From the NCBI RefSeq assembly GCF_014207435.1, contig NZ_JACHGH010000003.1:248001-312000 (forward strand): DNA of 64,000 nucleotides, written 5' to 3'. Every line of letters starts with the position of its first letter. The first letter of the stretch is position 1. Below are positions 48,381 through 58,560 of this stretch, one piece after another. Source of the stretch: Salirhabdus euzebyi. GTDB lineage: Bacteria; Bacillota; Bacilli; Bacillales; Alkalibacillaceae. The notes under the pieces were generated by a model. The model was not told where the DNA came from, made no database searches, and saw nothing but the letters and a program-made list of their open reading frames with translations. Position numbers and translations under genes: made by a program.

Positions 48381-49442
48381 CTACTTTTCTATCATTTTAC
48401 AAAGCGCGTTACCCATTCCATTTATATTTACAATTTGATCTACAAAATTCGTATGTATTGCCGCTTTAGGCATACCGAAAACGATAGATGACTCTTCGGC
48501 TTCAGCTAATACTTGCGTCTTTGGATCCACCTTTTTAAGCTTTTTTATTCCATCTGCTCCATCTGTGCCCATTCCGGTTAATACTATGGCATATTTTTGA
48601 TAGCTTACTAGACCTGATATAGAATCAAAAAGAATGTCGACTGATGGACGATGCCCCTTCAAAGGATCTGATTGATCGATAAACGCAGTAATGGAAGTTC
48701 CTAGTTTTTTTACCGTCAAATGATAATTGCCCGGTGCTATGTATGCTGTGCCATTTTTTAGGAACTCACCGTGTTCCGCTTCTTTCACTGTTATGTTCGA
48801 CAGTTTATTCAGTCGATCCGCTAATGATTTAGTGAATTTTTCTGGCATATGCTGAACTATTAAAATAGGGGCTGGAAAATCAGCTGGTAATACGGTTAAA
48901 AACTTTTGTAATGCTCTAGGTCCTCCTGTTGAGACCCCAACCCCTATAATTTTTCTTTTTTTCTTGATTGGATTTGTTTCTAATGGAACATCTATTTTCA
49001 ACTCTATTGGTAACGGCTCTGGGGCCACTATCATTTTAAAATTTGCTTTGACAGCATTTTTTACTTTTTCAATAATTTCTCCCTTTGCTTTCTCGATATC
49101 TAATGATATTGGTCCTGAAGGCTTAGATATAAAATCAACCGCACCATAATTTAAAGCTTGTATTGTCGTTTCTGCTCCTAGTTGAGTTAAGCTTGAAACC
49201 ATTACAACCGGCAAAGGATGTTCTTTCATAATAATTTTTAACGCTTCAAGACCATCTAACAATGGCATTTCAATGTCTAATGTAATGACATCCGGCTTGT
49301 ATTGCTTTATTTTTTCAATTCCATCTTTACCGTTACGGGCAGTAGTTACCACTTCAATGGAAGGATCACTATTTAGAATTTCGGTTAGCATTTTTCGCAT
49401 GAATGCGGAGTCGTCGATTACTATTGTGCGAATCTGTTTCAC
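48381..49442 (-). CDS. cheB: chemotaxis methylesterase/glutaminase CheB
   Basis: 353 residues. Receiver domain with Asp10, Asp11 and phospho-acceptor Asp56 (DVITLDIEMP); effector domain with Ser in GVSTGGPRAL, His in VQHMPEKFT and Asp in GMGTDGADG. Phosphorylated CheB removes receptor methyl groups. The start is GTG at 49442 behind AAAGGTAG. The gene lies 6 nt from flhG. Confidence 0.96.
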   Translation of the reverse strand: MKQIRTIVIDDSAFMRKMLTEILNSDPSIEVVTTARNGKDGIEKIKQYKPDVITLDIEMPLLDGLEALKIIMKEHPLPVVMVSSLTQLGAETTIQALNYGAVDFISKPSGPISLDIEKAKGEIIEKVKNAVKANFKMIVAPEPLPIELKIDVPLETNPIKKKRKIIGVGVSTGGPRALQKFLTVLPADFPAPILIVQHMPEKFTKSLADRLNKLSNITVKEAEHGEFLKNGTAYIAPGNYHLTVKKLGTSITAFIDQSDPLKGHRPSVDILFDSISGLVSYQKYAIVLTGMGTDGADGIKKLKKVDPKTQVLAEAEESSIVFGMPKAAIHTNFVDQIVNINGMGNALCKMIEK

Positions 49443-49448
49443 CTTAAT

Positions 49449-50315
49449 CTACCTTTCTCTTGTGAAAATCATTTTTAGCTTTGTTACGAAGGAGTGATTA
49501 GGTACTTCATGATTTTTGTCTTTATCATCAAGATAGCTGTCGATAATTTGTACAAGACTTTTGCTAGCATTCGACTTCTCATTATTTAAAAGAAAAGGAG
49601 TTTGCTCTTTCACCGCATGGATAACTTCACGATCATCCGGTAAAATGCCTAACGGTTTTAACTCTTGATGTAAAAATTTTTGAACAACAGTTTGTAGTCT
49701 GTTTACAATATCTTTTCCTTCTTTACTATTCATTGCTCGATTCACAAGTAAAAATAATGGGATTTTACTTTGTTGGTAATAAATATGTTTTAAAACGGCA
49801 TACGCATCGGTTACGGAAGTTGGTTCGGTTGTAGTAACAATAAAGCATTCATGGGCTGCTAATGCAAAATGGATGTGCTGACTATTAAACCCGGCGCCCA
49901 TATCGAAAATAATAAAATCATATTGCATCGAAATATATCGCAATTGTTTAAGGAAATATTCCAAATGTCCACTTTCCATTTCAAAAATTTCTGAAAGGCC
50001 CGATCCAGCAGCAATGTAAGACAAAGAATAGGGACCTTTTTCTATAACATCTTCTATAAAAAGCGATTCCTTAAACATGTGTACAATTGTTTTTTTCGGA
50101 GCAAGCCCCATCAACACGTCAATGTTTCCCATTCCAAAGTCTAAATCAAATAGCAAAACCCGCTTGCCTTTTTTACTTAAACCGAGAGCAAAATTCAAAG
50201 CGAAATTTGATTTTCCAACCCCACCCTTGCCACTCAAGACAGCGATTGTCTTTGCTTCCTTAATATTTTTCTTTGCGTTAATTATCTCACGTAAACGTTG
50301 CGCTTGATCAGTCAT
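49449..50315 (-). CDS. flhG: flagellar number regulator FlhG (MinD-like ATPase, YlxH)
   Basis: 288 residues from ATG 50315 (the open frame adds TTG plus four codons). Deviant Walker A VLSGKGGVGKSNFA and LLFDLDFGMGNIDVLMG define the MinD/FlhG type. The N-terminal QAQRLREII segment corresponds to the activator helix that stimulates FlhF GTPase. FlhG controls number and spacing of flagella and loads FliM/FliY onto the C ring. The start overlaps the flhF stop by 8 nt. Confidence 0.94.
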   Translation of the reverse strand: MTDQAQRLREIINAKKNIKEAKTIAVLSGKGGVGKSNFALNFALGLSKKGKRVLLFDLDFGMGNIDVLMGLAPKKTIVHMFKESLFIEDVIEKGPYSLSYIAAGSGLSEIFEMESGHLEYFLKQLRYISMQYDFIIFDMGAGFNSQHIHFALAAHECFIVTTTEPTSVTDAYAVLKHIYYQQSKIPLFLLVNRAMNSKEGKDIVNRLQTVVQKFLHQELKPLGILPDDREVIHAVKEQTPFLLNNEKSNASKSLVQIIDSYLDDKDKNHEVPNHSFVTKLKMIFTRER

Positions 50316-51447
50316 GGTTCCATCCGCCAATTAATAGATTAACTATCTTATCAATTGATCCTTCTATTAAGTCATCTGGGACATTTTGACCATTTGTCAT
50401 ATAAGCGATGCCGACTTGACATTCTTTTGCCAAATTCACTATCGACCCAAACTCAGTTGTTTCATCAATTTTCGTCAAAATAATTTGTTTGATCGGAAAT
50501 TTCGTAAACTGATGAAAAATTTCTTTTAATTCTTTATATCTTGTCGTGGAGGATAAAACCAAATACATTTCATCGTCTGTTTGAAAATCAATATTTTTAC
50601 TTAACTGATTAATAAATTCGATTTGTTTATAGTTACGTCCTGCCGTATCGACTAAAATTACGTCAAAATCCTTGAATTTTTTCTTCGCTTCGACAAAATC
50701 TTCATAATTATAAGCAACTTCCATTGGAATGTTGAGTATTTTTCCGTATGTTTTTAATTGATCAATTGCCCCAATTCGATACGTATCCATGGTGATGAGG
50801 GCTACTTTTTTATTCTCATCCATGATTGCTTCCGCGGCTATTTTCGCAATAGTAGTTGTCTTTCCAACACCAGTTGGACCTACAAAATGGATAACCTTCT
50901 TTATCGTTTCTTGTTTTCCATATGAGAAAGGAGTTAGTTCCTTTTCTAACTCTTCTTTTAACCATTCTTTTATGAGCAACGTATCAACTTGTTTTTCAAA
51001 ACGATAATACTTTTCTAACAGCCTTTCACAAATTTGTTTCGCGAAAGGGACTTTTACTTCCTGTTCTAACAGATAGTCATACACCTTTTGTATCGTTTCC
51101 GGATAAGAATTAGAAACAGTGTAATTTTGATTTTCAATTGAATTTCTTAGTCGTTTTATTTCATTTAAAAGTTCATGGTTAGCATCTGTTCCAGCCGGTA
51201 CTGGTATTTTTATTTCTTTTACTTGTGGGTGGGAAGCAGTAACCTCTTTCTGTTTCTCTTTTCTTTCCTTAGGCAGATGAGGATCAATGGCTGCAATTAC
51301 CTCAATATTGTTCTTTTGAAAGAAACCAAATAAGCCTTTTGATTTCACTACTTTAGAATTTAATATTACAGCATCACTACCAAGCTCTTTGCGAATTTGA
51401 TTCATTGCTTCAGGCATTGTCGGTGCTTTATATTTTTTCACCTTCAT
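50308..51447 (-). CDS. flhF: flagellar SRP-type GTPase FlhF
   Basis: 379 residues. The N-terminal basic domain begins MKVKKYKAPTMPEAMNQI; the NG domain has G1 GPTGVGKTT, G3 DTAGR and G4 TKIDE. It marks the site where a new basal body is assembled. The ATG overlaps the flhA stop in an ATGA junction. Confidence 0.96.
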   Translation of the reverse strand: MKVKKYKAPTMPEAMNQIRKELGSDAVILNSKVVKSKGLFGFFQKNNIEVIAAIDPHLPKERKEKQKEVTASHPQVKEIKIPVPAGTDANHELLNEIKRLRNSIENQNYTVSNSYPETIQKVYDYLLEQEVKVPFAKQICERLLEKYYRFEKQVDTLLIKEWLKEELEKELTPFSYGKQETIKKVIHFVGPTGVGKTTTIAKIAAEAIMDENKKVALITMDTYRIGAIDQLKTYGKILNIPMEVAYNYEDFVEAKKKFKDFDVILVDTAGRNYKQIEFINQLSKNIDFQTDDEMYLVLSSTTRYKELKEIFHQFTKFPIKQIILTKIDETTEFGSIVNLAKECQVGIAYMTNGQNVPDDLIEGSIDKIVNLLIGGWNHD

Positions 51448-53477
51448 GATAGATTCACCACCCCTACACTTTGGACTTCAACATTTGCATGCAGCTCATT
51501 GTAAGAAAGTACCACTACTTGAGGAAAATACCGCTCAATTAACTGTTTAACGTACATTCTTATCGCTGGGGAGCATAGAATTATCGGTGTCACTTCTTGT
51601 AACGCTATTTTTTCTATTTCCTGATGGAATCCTTGGATAATTCTTTGTTGCGTTTCTGGATCAATAGATAAATAACTTCCATGCTCCGTTTGTTGTATAT
51701 GATCGGCAATTAGTTTTTCAACTTGACCAGAAGCAGTGATTACTTTCACAACGTTTTTTTCGTCAATATACTGCTTGGAAATTTGGGAGGCTAACGATTG
51801 TCGTACATATTCTGTCAACAAATCAGTATCATTTGTCATTTTCCCAAAATCAGCAAGTGTTTCAAAGATAACCGGTAAATTTCTAATGGAAACTTGTTCC
51901 CTAAGTAATTTTGCTAATACCTTTTGGACATCACCTATCGATAATGGTTCTGGAGTTACCTCTTCAACTAGGATTGGGTAACTTTCTTTTAAGTGATCGA
52001 TTAATTGCTTCGTTTCTTGTCTGCCTAACAATTCAAAAGCATGTTGCTTAATAATTTCTGTAATATGGGTGGATACAACAGAAGGAGGGTCCACGACCGT
52101 ATAGCCTGCTAGTTCCGCTTCATCCTTAAGGTCCTCCGAAATCCATTTTGCTGGTAATCCAAAAGCGGGTTCTTTCGTATCAATCCCATCAAACTGATCA
52201 TCTTCAATTCCTGGACTCATTGCTAAATAGTGATCAATATAAATTTCCCCTCTAGCAATTTCGTTTCCTTTTATCTTCAAACAATATTCATTCGGGTTTA
52301 GCTGGATATTATCCCTAATCCGAACGACTGGGATGACCATGCCTAGTTCTAAGGCGAGTTGTCTTCTTATCATGACAATCCTATCTAGTAAATCCCCTCC
52401 TTGATTCGTATCGGCAAGAGGAATTAATGCATAACCAAATTCAAATTCAATTGGGTCCATACTTAACATTTGCACAATATTTTCGGGAGAACTCATGTCT
52501 GTTGAGGCTATTTCATTTTCTTCCTCTAAAGTTTGATCCTCTTTTCCATTGCTAGATTTCGATAATCGATACCCGCCATAAGCCAAAATACCTGCAATAA
52601 CCGTTGTTAACCCCATATTAATTGGAGTAAGTCCTAACAGAAAAATAGTTACTGCTGCTATGTATAATAAACTAGGATAACGGAATAATTGAGTAGTAAT
52701 ATCTTGTCCCAAATTCCCCTCGGAAGCCACTCGCGTAACAACTATTCCTGTAGCAGTAGAGATTAATAATGCAGGTATTTGTGAAACAAGTCCATCCCCA
52801 ACTGTTAGACGTAGAAATTGATTGGAAGCTTCTGAAAATGATAAATCCATTTGGACCATACCAATGATTAATCCGAAAATGATATTTACTAGAACGATAA
52901 CAATTCCAGCTATAGCATCCCCCTTTACGAACTTACTCGCACCATCCATCGCACCATAAAAATCAGCTTCTTTTTCAATCTTTTCTCTTCGTGCTTTTGC
53001 TTGATGTTCAGTTACTAGCCCAGCATTTAAGTCTGCATCGATACTCATCTGCTTACCTGGCATTGCATCTAACGTAAAACGAGCAGCAACTTCGGATACA
53101 CGTTCTGATCCTTTTGTAATAACGATGAATTGGATAATAACTAAAATGAGAAAGATAACAAAACCGACTAAAGCATTATCTCCAATAACAAAACTACCAA
53201 ATGTCTCTACTACAACCCCAGCTTCTCCTTCAGATAAGATTGACCTTGTAGTAGATACGTTCAAACCTAAGCGAAACAATGTCAAAAGCAATAAGAGAGA
53301 TGGAAATATAGCGAAATCCAACGCTTCTGTCGTATTCATTGAAACTAAAATAACGATTAAAGCAAGTGATATATTCACTAAAATAAGCACACTTAATATC
53401 CATCCCGGTAAAGGGACGACAAGCATGACGATAATTAAAATTACTGCGGATAACACCGATAATTCTCTTAGTTGCAT
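51444..53477 (-). CDS. flhA: flagellar export gate protein FlhA
   Basis: 677 residues. Eight membrane segments in the first half, with FHIPEP signature region ARFTLDAMPGKQMSIDADLN; the cytoplasmic C-terminal half (from about 340) forms the export ring that docks substrates and chaperones. ATG follows AAGGAGAGA. Located between flhB and flhF as usual. Confidence 0.97.
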   Translation of the reverse strand: MQLRELSVLSAVILIIVMLVVPLPGWILSVLILVNISLALIVILVSMNTTEALDFAIFPSLLLLLTLFRLGLNVSTTRSILSEGEAGVVVETFGSFVIGDNALVGFVIFLILVIIQFIVITKGSERVSEVAARFTLDAMPGKQMSIDADLNAGLVTEHQAKARREKIEKEADFYGAMDGASKFVKGDAIAGIVIVLVNIIFGLIIGMVQMDLSFSEASNQFLRLTVGDGLVSQIPALLISTATGIVVTRVASEGNLGQDITTQLFRYPSLLYIAAVTIFLLGLTPINMGLTTVIAGILAYGGYRLSKSSNGKEDQTLEEENEIASTDMSSPENIVQMLSMDPIEFEFGYALIPLADTNQGGDLLDRIVMIRRQLALELGMVIPVVRIRDNIQLNPNEYCLKIKGNEIARGEIYIDHYLAMSPGIEDDQFDGIDTKEPAFGLPAKWISEDLKDEAELAGYTVVDPPSVVSTHITEIIKQHAFELLGRQETKQLIDHLKESYPILVEEVTPEPLSIGDVQKVLAKLLREQVSIRNLPVIFETLADFGKMTNDTDLLTEYVRQSLASQISKQYIDEKNVVKVITASGQVEKLIADHIQQTEHGSYLSIDPETQQRIIQGFHQEIEKIALQEVTPIILCSPAIRMYVKQLIERYFPQVVVLSYNELHANVEVQSVGVVNLS

Positions 53478-53496
53478 ATCTGTCTCTCCTTAAGCT

Positions 53497-54579
53497 TTAT
53501 GCTTTGTTTTGGAGTCTATAAACATAAGCTAATACTTCTGCTACAGCCTGATAAAAATCTTCAGGAATGATTTCTCCAATTTCTACTTTGTCGTAAAGAG
53601 AACGTGCTAACGTTCTGTTCTCCACAATCATGACTTCGTGGTGTTTAGCAATTTCACGAATTTTAAAGGCGACATAATCAACACCCTTTGCTACTACATA
53701 TGGCGCTTCATATTTATCTTCGCTATAACGGATTGCTATAGAGTAATGGGTAGGGTTTGTAATGACAACATCTGCTTTTGGAACATCATTCATCATTCTC
53801 CTCATCGCCATTTGTCGTTGTTTTTCTTTTATTTTCGACTTAATTAGCGGATCCCCTTCAATATTTTTATGTTCATCCCGAATGTCTTGCTTCGACATTC
53901 GGATGTTTTTTTCATAGTCATATTTTTGGTAAACGTAATCGATTACAGAAATGCATAACAGTGCAATGGATGCTGCTATTCCCATGGTGACAGTTATTTG
54001 TGCAAAAAAGGAAAGAGAGTGACCAACATCCTTTAACGATAACATCATCATTTCATCCTTATTTATCCAGAGAACTGCAAAAGTAACAGCACCGATTACG
54101 GTAATTTTCAATAGTGATTTAAAGAGCTCTACAATAGCTCTTACAGAAAATATCTTTTTTGCTCCTTTTATCGGATCCATCTTTTTCAAATCAAACTTCA
54201 GTGGTTCGGTCGTAAATAAAAATCCGATTTGCAAATAATTTGCTGCAAAACCTGCGATGACAGCAACAGCCATAACAGGAGCAATTGCTTTTGTTATCTC
54301 AATCGTAGATTCTAGTAATACTTTTTCAACATTTTCTTCTGTTAAGTCCCAGTGAATGTATTCAACAAAAGTCTTTTCATAGAGACCCATAAATATTTCT
54401 TGCATAAAACCCCCGATGAAAATAAAAAACATAAACATAATAAATAAAAGAATAGCCGTATTTACATCTTGGCTCTTGGCCACCTGACCTTTTTTTCGGG
54501 AATCTTGGCGCTTTTTTGTTGTTGCTTTTTCTGTCTTTTCTCCTGAAAAGAATTGTAAATCTAAAGACAGCTCTAACAT
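53497..54579 (-). CDS. flhB: flagellar export specificity switch protein FlhB
   Basis: 360 residues. DLQFFSGEKTEKATTKKRQDSRKKGQVAKS at the N-terminus is given here in two parts, DLQFFSGEKTEKATTKKRQ and DSRKKGQVAKS; four membrane segments follow, and the autocleavage motif NPTH lies in the cytoplasmic domain. Self-cleavage switches export from hook to filament proteins under FliK control. ATG follows GGAGGCG and lies 1 nt from the fliR stop. Confidence 0.97.
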   Translation of the reverse strand: MLELSLDLQFFSGEKTEKATTKKRQDSRKKGQVAKSQDVNTAILLFIMFMFFIFIGGFMQEIFMGLYEKTFVEYIHWDLTEENVEKVLLESTIEITKAIAPVMAVAVIAGFAANYLQIGFLFTTEPLKFDLKKMDPIKGAKKIFSVRAIVELFKSLLKITVIGAVTFAVLWINKDEMMMLSLKDVGHSLSFFAQITVTMGIAASIALLCISVIDYVYQKYDYEKNIRMSKQDIRDEHKNIEGDPLIKSKIKEKQRQMAMRRMMNDVPKADVVITNPTHYSIAIRYSEDKYEAPYVVAKGVDYVAFKIREIAKHHEVMIVENRTLARSLYDKVEIGEIIPEDFYQAVAEVLAYVYRLQNKA

Positions 54580-54580
54580 A

Positions 54581-55360
54581 TTAAGCGCCTCCGATTAAAG
54601 TCATAATAGATCTCATCGATTGAATCATCGTATCAAATAATTGCTCTATCAGTGTTGCAAAAATTCCAAACGAGAGGAATATAACAACAAAACTCACTAG
54701 TATTTTCAACGGCAATCCAACAACAAAAACATTAAGTTGTGGAACCGTTCTTGCTACTATCCCTAATGCAACATCGACTAAAAACAAACAGCCAACGATT
54801 GGAATAGACATTTGAAAGGCTATTAGAAACATTTTACTAAACGTCTCTATGACAAAAAGCGTAATAGATCCATCATTAAAAGGAATAAATTGATCCATTG
54901 GAATAAAGCTGTAACTATAAAAAATGCCATCTAGCAGCATGTGATGACCATCTACGGTGATAAGAAATAGAAGGGTAATCGTATATAAATATTGACCTAT
55001 TAAAGGGCTTTGTGCTCCTGTTTGTGGATCTACCACGTTAGCAATAGCAAATCCCATTTGAAAATCGATAAATCCACCTGCAATTTGGATGGCACCTAAT
55101 ATAAGAAAGGCAATAAATCCAATAAATATTCCTACTATAAGTTCTTTTAGTAAAAGTAATATATAATTCCCATCTATTAACATAAAGGGAATATCTACTG
55201 TGTAAAACATGATCCATGCAATGAATAAAACAAGCCCTATTTTATGTGTCATTGGAATAGTACGATAAGAGAACAATGGAACAGTAATGAAAAAACCTAT
55301 TATTCTTGCAAATATTAGTAAAAACCCTGGTAGCCTTGTTAAATCTAGTAAATCGATCAT
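54581..55360 (-). CDS. fliR: flagellar export protein FliR
   Basis: 259 residues with six membrane segments; LPGFLLIFARIIGFFITVPLF at the start is abridged as LPGFLLIFARIIGF, and GFIDFQMGFAIANVVDPQTG is the conserved loop. It forms the export gate with FliP and FliQ. The start lies 2 nt beyond the fliQ stop with only a weak ribosome-binding site, so translation is probably coupled to fliQ. Confidence 0.95.
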   Translation of the reverse strand: MIDLLDLTRLPGFLLIFARIIGFFITVPLFSYRTIPMTHKIGLVLFIAWIMFYTVDIPFMLIDGNYILLLLKELIVGIFIGFIAFLILGAIQIAGGFIDFQMGFAIANVVDPQTGAQSPLIGQYLYTITLLFLITVDGHHMLLDGIFYSYSFIPMDQFIPFNDGSITLFVIETFSKMFLIAFQMSIPIVGCLFLVDVALGIVARTVPQLNVFVVGLPLKILVSFVVIFLSFGIFATLIEQLFDTMIQSMRSIMTLIGGA

Positions 55361-55362
55361 AG

Positions 55363-55632
55363 CTAACTAATCACAGTATGTAGATTATTAAATATATTGG
55401 ATGTGAACTCGAGAATCCGAACTAACATCCACGGTCCAAAAAATACTAATCCAACAAAAACAGCAATAATCTTTGGGATAAAGGCCAGGGTCTGTTCTTG
55501 AATTTGAGTCGTCGCCTGAAAAATACTGACTAAAAGGCCGACCACTAAAGCTAATAGTAATAAAGGTCCAGTGACAATTAACAAGGTATAGACGCCTCGT
55601 TCTGCTAACGCAATGACAAACTCACTACTCAA
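55363..55632 (-). CDS. fliQ: flagellar export protein FliQ
   Basis: 89 residues with two membrane segments flanking SIFQATTQIQEQTLAFIPK, the FliQ signature. The start is TTG at 55632, 8 nt behind GGGAG, and yields MSSEFVIALAE as in the B. subtilis protein. Gate component with FliP and FliR. Confidence 0.96.
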   Translation of the reverse strand: MSSEFVIALAERGVYTLLIVTGPLLLLALVVGLLVSIFQATTQIQEQTLAFIPKIIAVFVGLVFFGPWMLVRILEFTSNIFNNLHTVIS

Positions 55633-55653
55633 TTTTAACGCTCCCTTCCTTCG

Positions 55654-56319
55654 CTAAAAGCTCTCCAATAGCGAATGGGAAATTAAATACCATCCATCAA
55701 CTAGAACGAATAATAATATTTTGAATGGAAGTGATATCATAACTGGTGGCAGCATCATCATCCCCATGGACATCAGAATACTAGCAACAGCCATATCGAT
55801 TATTAAAAAAGGAATAAATATCATAAAGCCCATTTGAAATGCTGTTTTCAATTCACTTATTGCAAAAGCTGGAACTAACATAGTTAATGGTATATCCTCT
55901 AAAGATTCTGGTCTCTCCATTTGGCTATAGTTCATAAATAAGGCCAAATCCTTTTGCCTCGTGTGCTTTGCCATAAACTCTTTCATCGGCATACTAGCTC
56001 TGTCGTACGCTTCATCCAATGAAATTTCTTCACTAAATAATGGTTGCAATGCCTCTTCGTTAATTTCTTGAAAGGTTGGTGCCATAATGAAAAAAGTTAA
56101 AAACAATGCTAAACCTATTAAAACTTGGTTAGGTGGCATCTGTTGAGTTGCTAATGACGTTCTAACAAAAGATAGCACGATAACAATTCTTGCAAAGCTA
56201 GTCATTAAGATTAATATACTTGGCGCAAGAGCTAGTATTGTTAATAAAAACAGTAATCGAAGGGATGTGGAAACATTACTAGGATCAAAATCAGAATATA
56301 AATCTACAAACTCATCCAT
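55654..56319 (-). CDS. fliP: flagellar export protein FliP
   Basis: 221 residues, four membrane segments; TSFARIVIVLSFVRTSLATQ, MPPNQVLIGLALFLTFFIMAP and the C-terminal LPFKILLFVLVDGW are typical (each shortened to its core). Its ATG overlaps the fliZ stop by 8 nt. It forms the pentameric core of the export gate. Confidence 0.96.
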   Translation of the reverse strand: MDEFVDLYSDFDPSNVSTSLRLLFLLTILALAPSILILMTSFARIVIVLSFVRTSLATQQMPPNQVLIGLALFLTFFIMAPTFQEINEEALQPLFSEEISLDEAYDRASMPMKEFMAKHTRQKDLALFMNYSQMERPESLEDIPLTMLVPAFAISELKTAFQMGFMIFIPFLIIDMAVASILMSMGMMMLPPVMISLPFKILLFVLVDGWYLISHSLLESF

Positions 56320-56974
56320 CTTGATCCTCTTTTCTATTACGATAACTTTCGATTATTTTTTTTCTTTCATTTTTCATCGAATGTAGCTCTTTATTAAAAA
56401 GCTGCTTAAATGTCTTATGTTCTGTTTCCTGTTTATCCTTTCGATACAAACCTTGAAATTGTTTCACAAATGATTGGATCGAAGGATTCCCCTGATCTGT
56501 ATTTTCTTTTGTTAACAGATCCTCTAATAACTCTTCATCTGTTATTTCGGTTAAAAGATTAATATCATCTCCAACTCCAACGACATAAACCTTGTTTCCG
56601 ATACGTACCATTTGCATCGATTTATTAGCACCTAAGGAAATACCCCCTAAGTTCTCTAACGTTTGTACTTGTTGAAACATTTTATTTCGTTTCTGCAAAA
56701 ATTTTAATAGAAGATAAATAAGTCCTAAAACGAGAATAAGCATGAAAAACATTTTCACTAGATCAAGCATTAAAGAACCGTCATCTTTTACTACATTACT
56801 TTCACCATTTTGCGGAGTTTCTTCTTGGTCTTGCTCAACTTCAGGTGTTTGAATATCCGTGTTATTTTTGCCCTTATCAAACATATTGTTTACATTCGCA
56901 TGTGTGTGTATAGGAGTAATAACGATAAGGCTAATTAAAGCTATATTTATGAGTTTTAATAGATGTTTTGTCAT
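56312..56974 (-). CDS. fliZ: flagellar biosynthesis protein FliZ (FliO-like)
   Basis: 220 residues. A signal peptide (about 1-27, ending near THANV), an acidic extracellular stretch with QDQEETPQNGES, one membrane helix (about 70-92) and a basic cytoplasmic tail containing the FliO-like SLGANKSMQMVRIGNKVYVV. It supports FliP assembly. The place between cheY and fliP and length match B. subtilis FliZ. Confidence 0.92.
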   Translation of the reverse strand: MTKHLLKLINIALISLIVITPIHTHANVNNMFDKGKNNTDIQTPEVEQDQEETPQNGESNVVKDDGSLMLDLVKMFFMLILVLGLIYLLLKFLQKRNKMFQQVQTLENLGGISLGANKSMQMVRIGNKVYVVGVGDDINLLTEITDEELLEDLLTKENTDQGNPSIQSFVKQFQGLYRKDKQETEHKTFKQLFNKELHSMKNERKKIIESYRNRKEDQDG

Positions 56975-57012
56975 TTCGATTCCCCGCTTTTATGCCTGAC
57001 CTAATTTATGTG

Positions 57013-57375
57013 TTAGCTTAATGTTTTCTTTATTGCCTCAATAACACGATCTGCTTGAAATGGCTTAACGATGAAATCTTTTGCTCCCGCTTGAATCGCA
57101 TCGATTACCATCGCCTGTTGTCCCATAGCCGAACACATAATAACGTTCGCACTTGGATCAAGTCCTTTAATTTCTTTTAATGCAGTAATACCATCCTTTT
57201 CTGGCATCGTAATATCAAGTGTTACTAAATCTGGCTTCAGTTCTTTATATTTTTCAACAGCTTGATTCCCATCCTGCGCTTCCCCTACTACCTCAAAATC
57301 ATTTTTCACTAAAATATCCTTAATCATCATTCTCATAAACGCTGCATCATCTACAATTAAAACTTTGTGTCCCAT
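57013..57375 (-). CDS. cheY: chemotaxis response regulator CheY
   Basis: 120 residues, a lone receiver domain: Asp9-Asp10, phospho-acceptor Asp54 in DLVTLDITMPEKDG, and the conserved Lys in DFIVKPFQ. CheY-P binds FliM/FliY and, in bacilli, favours smooth swimming. ATG follows AAGGAGGAA. Confidence 0.97.
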   Translation of the reverse strand: MGHKVLIVDDAAFMRMMIKDILVKNDFEVVGEAQDGNQAVEKYKELKPDLVTLDITMPEKDGITALKEIKGLDPSANVIMCSAMGQQAMVIDAIQAGAKDFIVKPFQADRVIEAIKKTLS

Positions 57376-57393
57376 CTGTATTCCTCCTTAAGT

Positions 57394-58560
57394 TTATCTA
57401 AGTTTTTTAATTCGTTCGGATTGGCTTAAAATGTCTGTTACACGTACACCAAAGTTTTCATCTATAACTACAACTTCACCCTTGGCAATTAATTTATCAT
57501 TTACATGAATATCAACAGGCTCACCAGCTAGTTTGTCTAACTCTACAATCGAGCCTGAACCCATTTCTAAAATTTCTTTTATTGTTTTTTGTGTTCTACC
57601 CAATTCCACGGAAACCTTAAGTGGAATATCTAACAACATGTCTAAATTTTGTTGTTCTTGTGGCGGTAAAACAGTTTGTTGCTCAAAGTTTGAAAATGCT
57701 GCTGATTGAATATTTGCTCCTTCTGATCCAAAGCTTTCACCAAAGTGATTATTCGGTTGACTTCTTGGCGTATTGGCTCTCTCTCTTTCAGGTTCGTTCG
57801 TATAATTCATTTGTCCATTAGGTCTACTTGAGGGAACATTTGTTGCCGTCGGAGCAGGTTCCTCTACTACATCATCCACTTGTAACAATTCATTAACAAA
57901 ATCCTTGGCAAAATGGATAGGAAGCAACTGCATAATATTAGAATCTATTAGCTCTCCAACTTTCAGTTGAAAAGAGACCTTCACAAAAATTTCTTCTTCA
58001 GGGATATATTCTTTCCCCTCCCCACTGTTCACATCTAATATATTGATAGATGGAGGTGAGATATCAACACGTTTATTAAAAATAGTTGACATACTTGTTG
58101 CTGCAGAACCCATCATTTGATTCATTGCCTCTTGAACTGCACTTAAATGAATTTCATTTAAGTCCGCTTCTGGTGACCTTCCGTCGCCTCCAAGCATTAA
58201 ATCGGCAATAATGGCCGCATCACTATTTTTAATAATAAAAAGGTTAACCCCTGAAAATCCTTCCGTAAAACTTACACGAATTGCAACATGCGGTTGAGGA
58301 AATTCATCTTCCAAATTAGCGTTCTCTACTAAAGAAATAGTAGGGGTTGTAATCTCAACCTTCTGGTTCAAGAGAGTTGATAAAGCAGTTGCCGAGCTTC
58401 CAAAGCAAATATTTCCTATTTCCCCTAGTGCGTCTTGCTCAATTGTAGAGAGATATTGGCTGATAGGGGGCTTCATTTCTCCAATATGTTTTTCAAGAAC
58501 CTTATCCTCTTCTCCATTTAACAATGCATCTATTTCTTCTTGTGACAACATTTCACTCAT
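57394..58560 (-). CDS. fliY: flagellar switch protein and CheY-P phosphatase FliY
   Basis: 388 residues. N-terminal CheY-binding peptide LSQEEIDALLNG, a CheC-like phosphatase region with two E-x2-N sites (DALGEIGNICFGSSATAL and SAVQEAMNQMMGSAATSM), a variable Pro/Asn-rich linker (about 235-300), and a C-terminal FliN domain (about 310-388). It forms the C ring with FliM and FliG. The ATG overlaps the fliM stop in an ATGA junction. Confidence 0.96.
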   Translation of the reverse strand: MSEMLSQEEIDALLNGEEDKVLEKHIGEMKPPISQYLSTIEQDALGEIGNICFGSSATALSTLLNQKVEITTPTISLVENANLEDEFPQPHVAIRVSFTEGFSGVNLFIIKNSDAAIIADLMLGGDGRSPEADLNEIHLSAVQEAMNQMMGSAATSMSTIFNKRVDISPPSINILDVNSGEGKEYIPEEEIFVKVSFQLKVGELIDSNIMQLLPIHFAKDFVNELLQVDDVVEEPAPTATNVPSSRPNGQMNYTNEPERERANTPRSQPNNHFGESFGSEGANIQSAAFSNFEQQTVLPPQEQQNLDMLLDIPLKVSVELGRTQKTIKEILEMGSGSIVELDKLAGEPVDIHVNDKLIAKGEVVVIDENFGVRVTDILSQSERIKKLR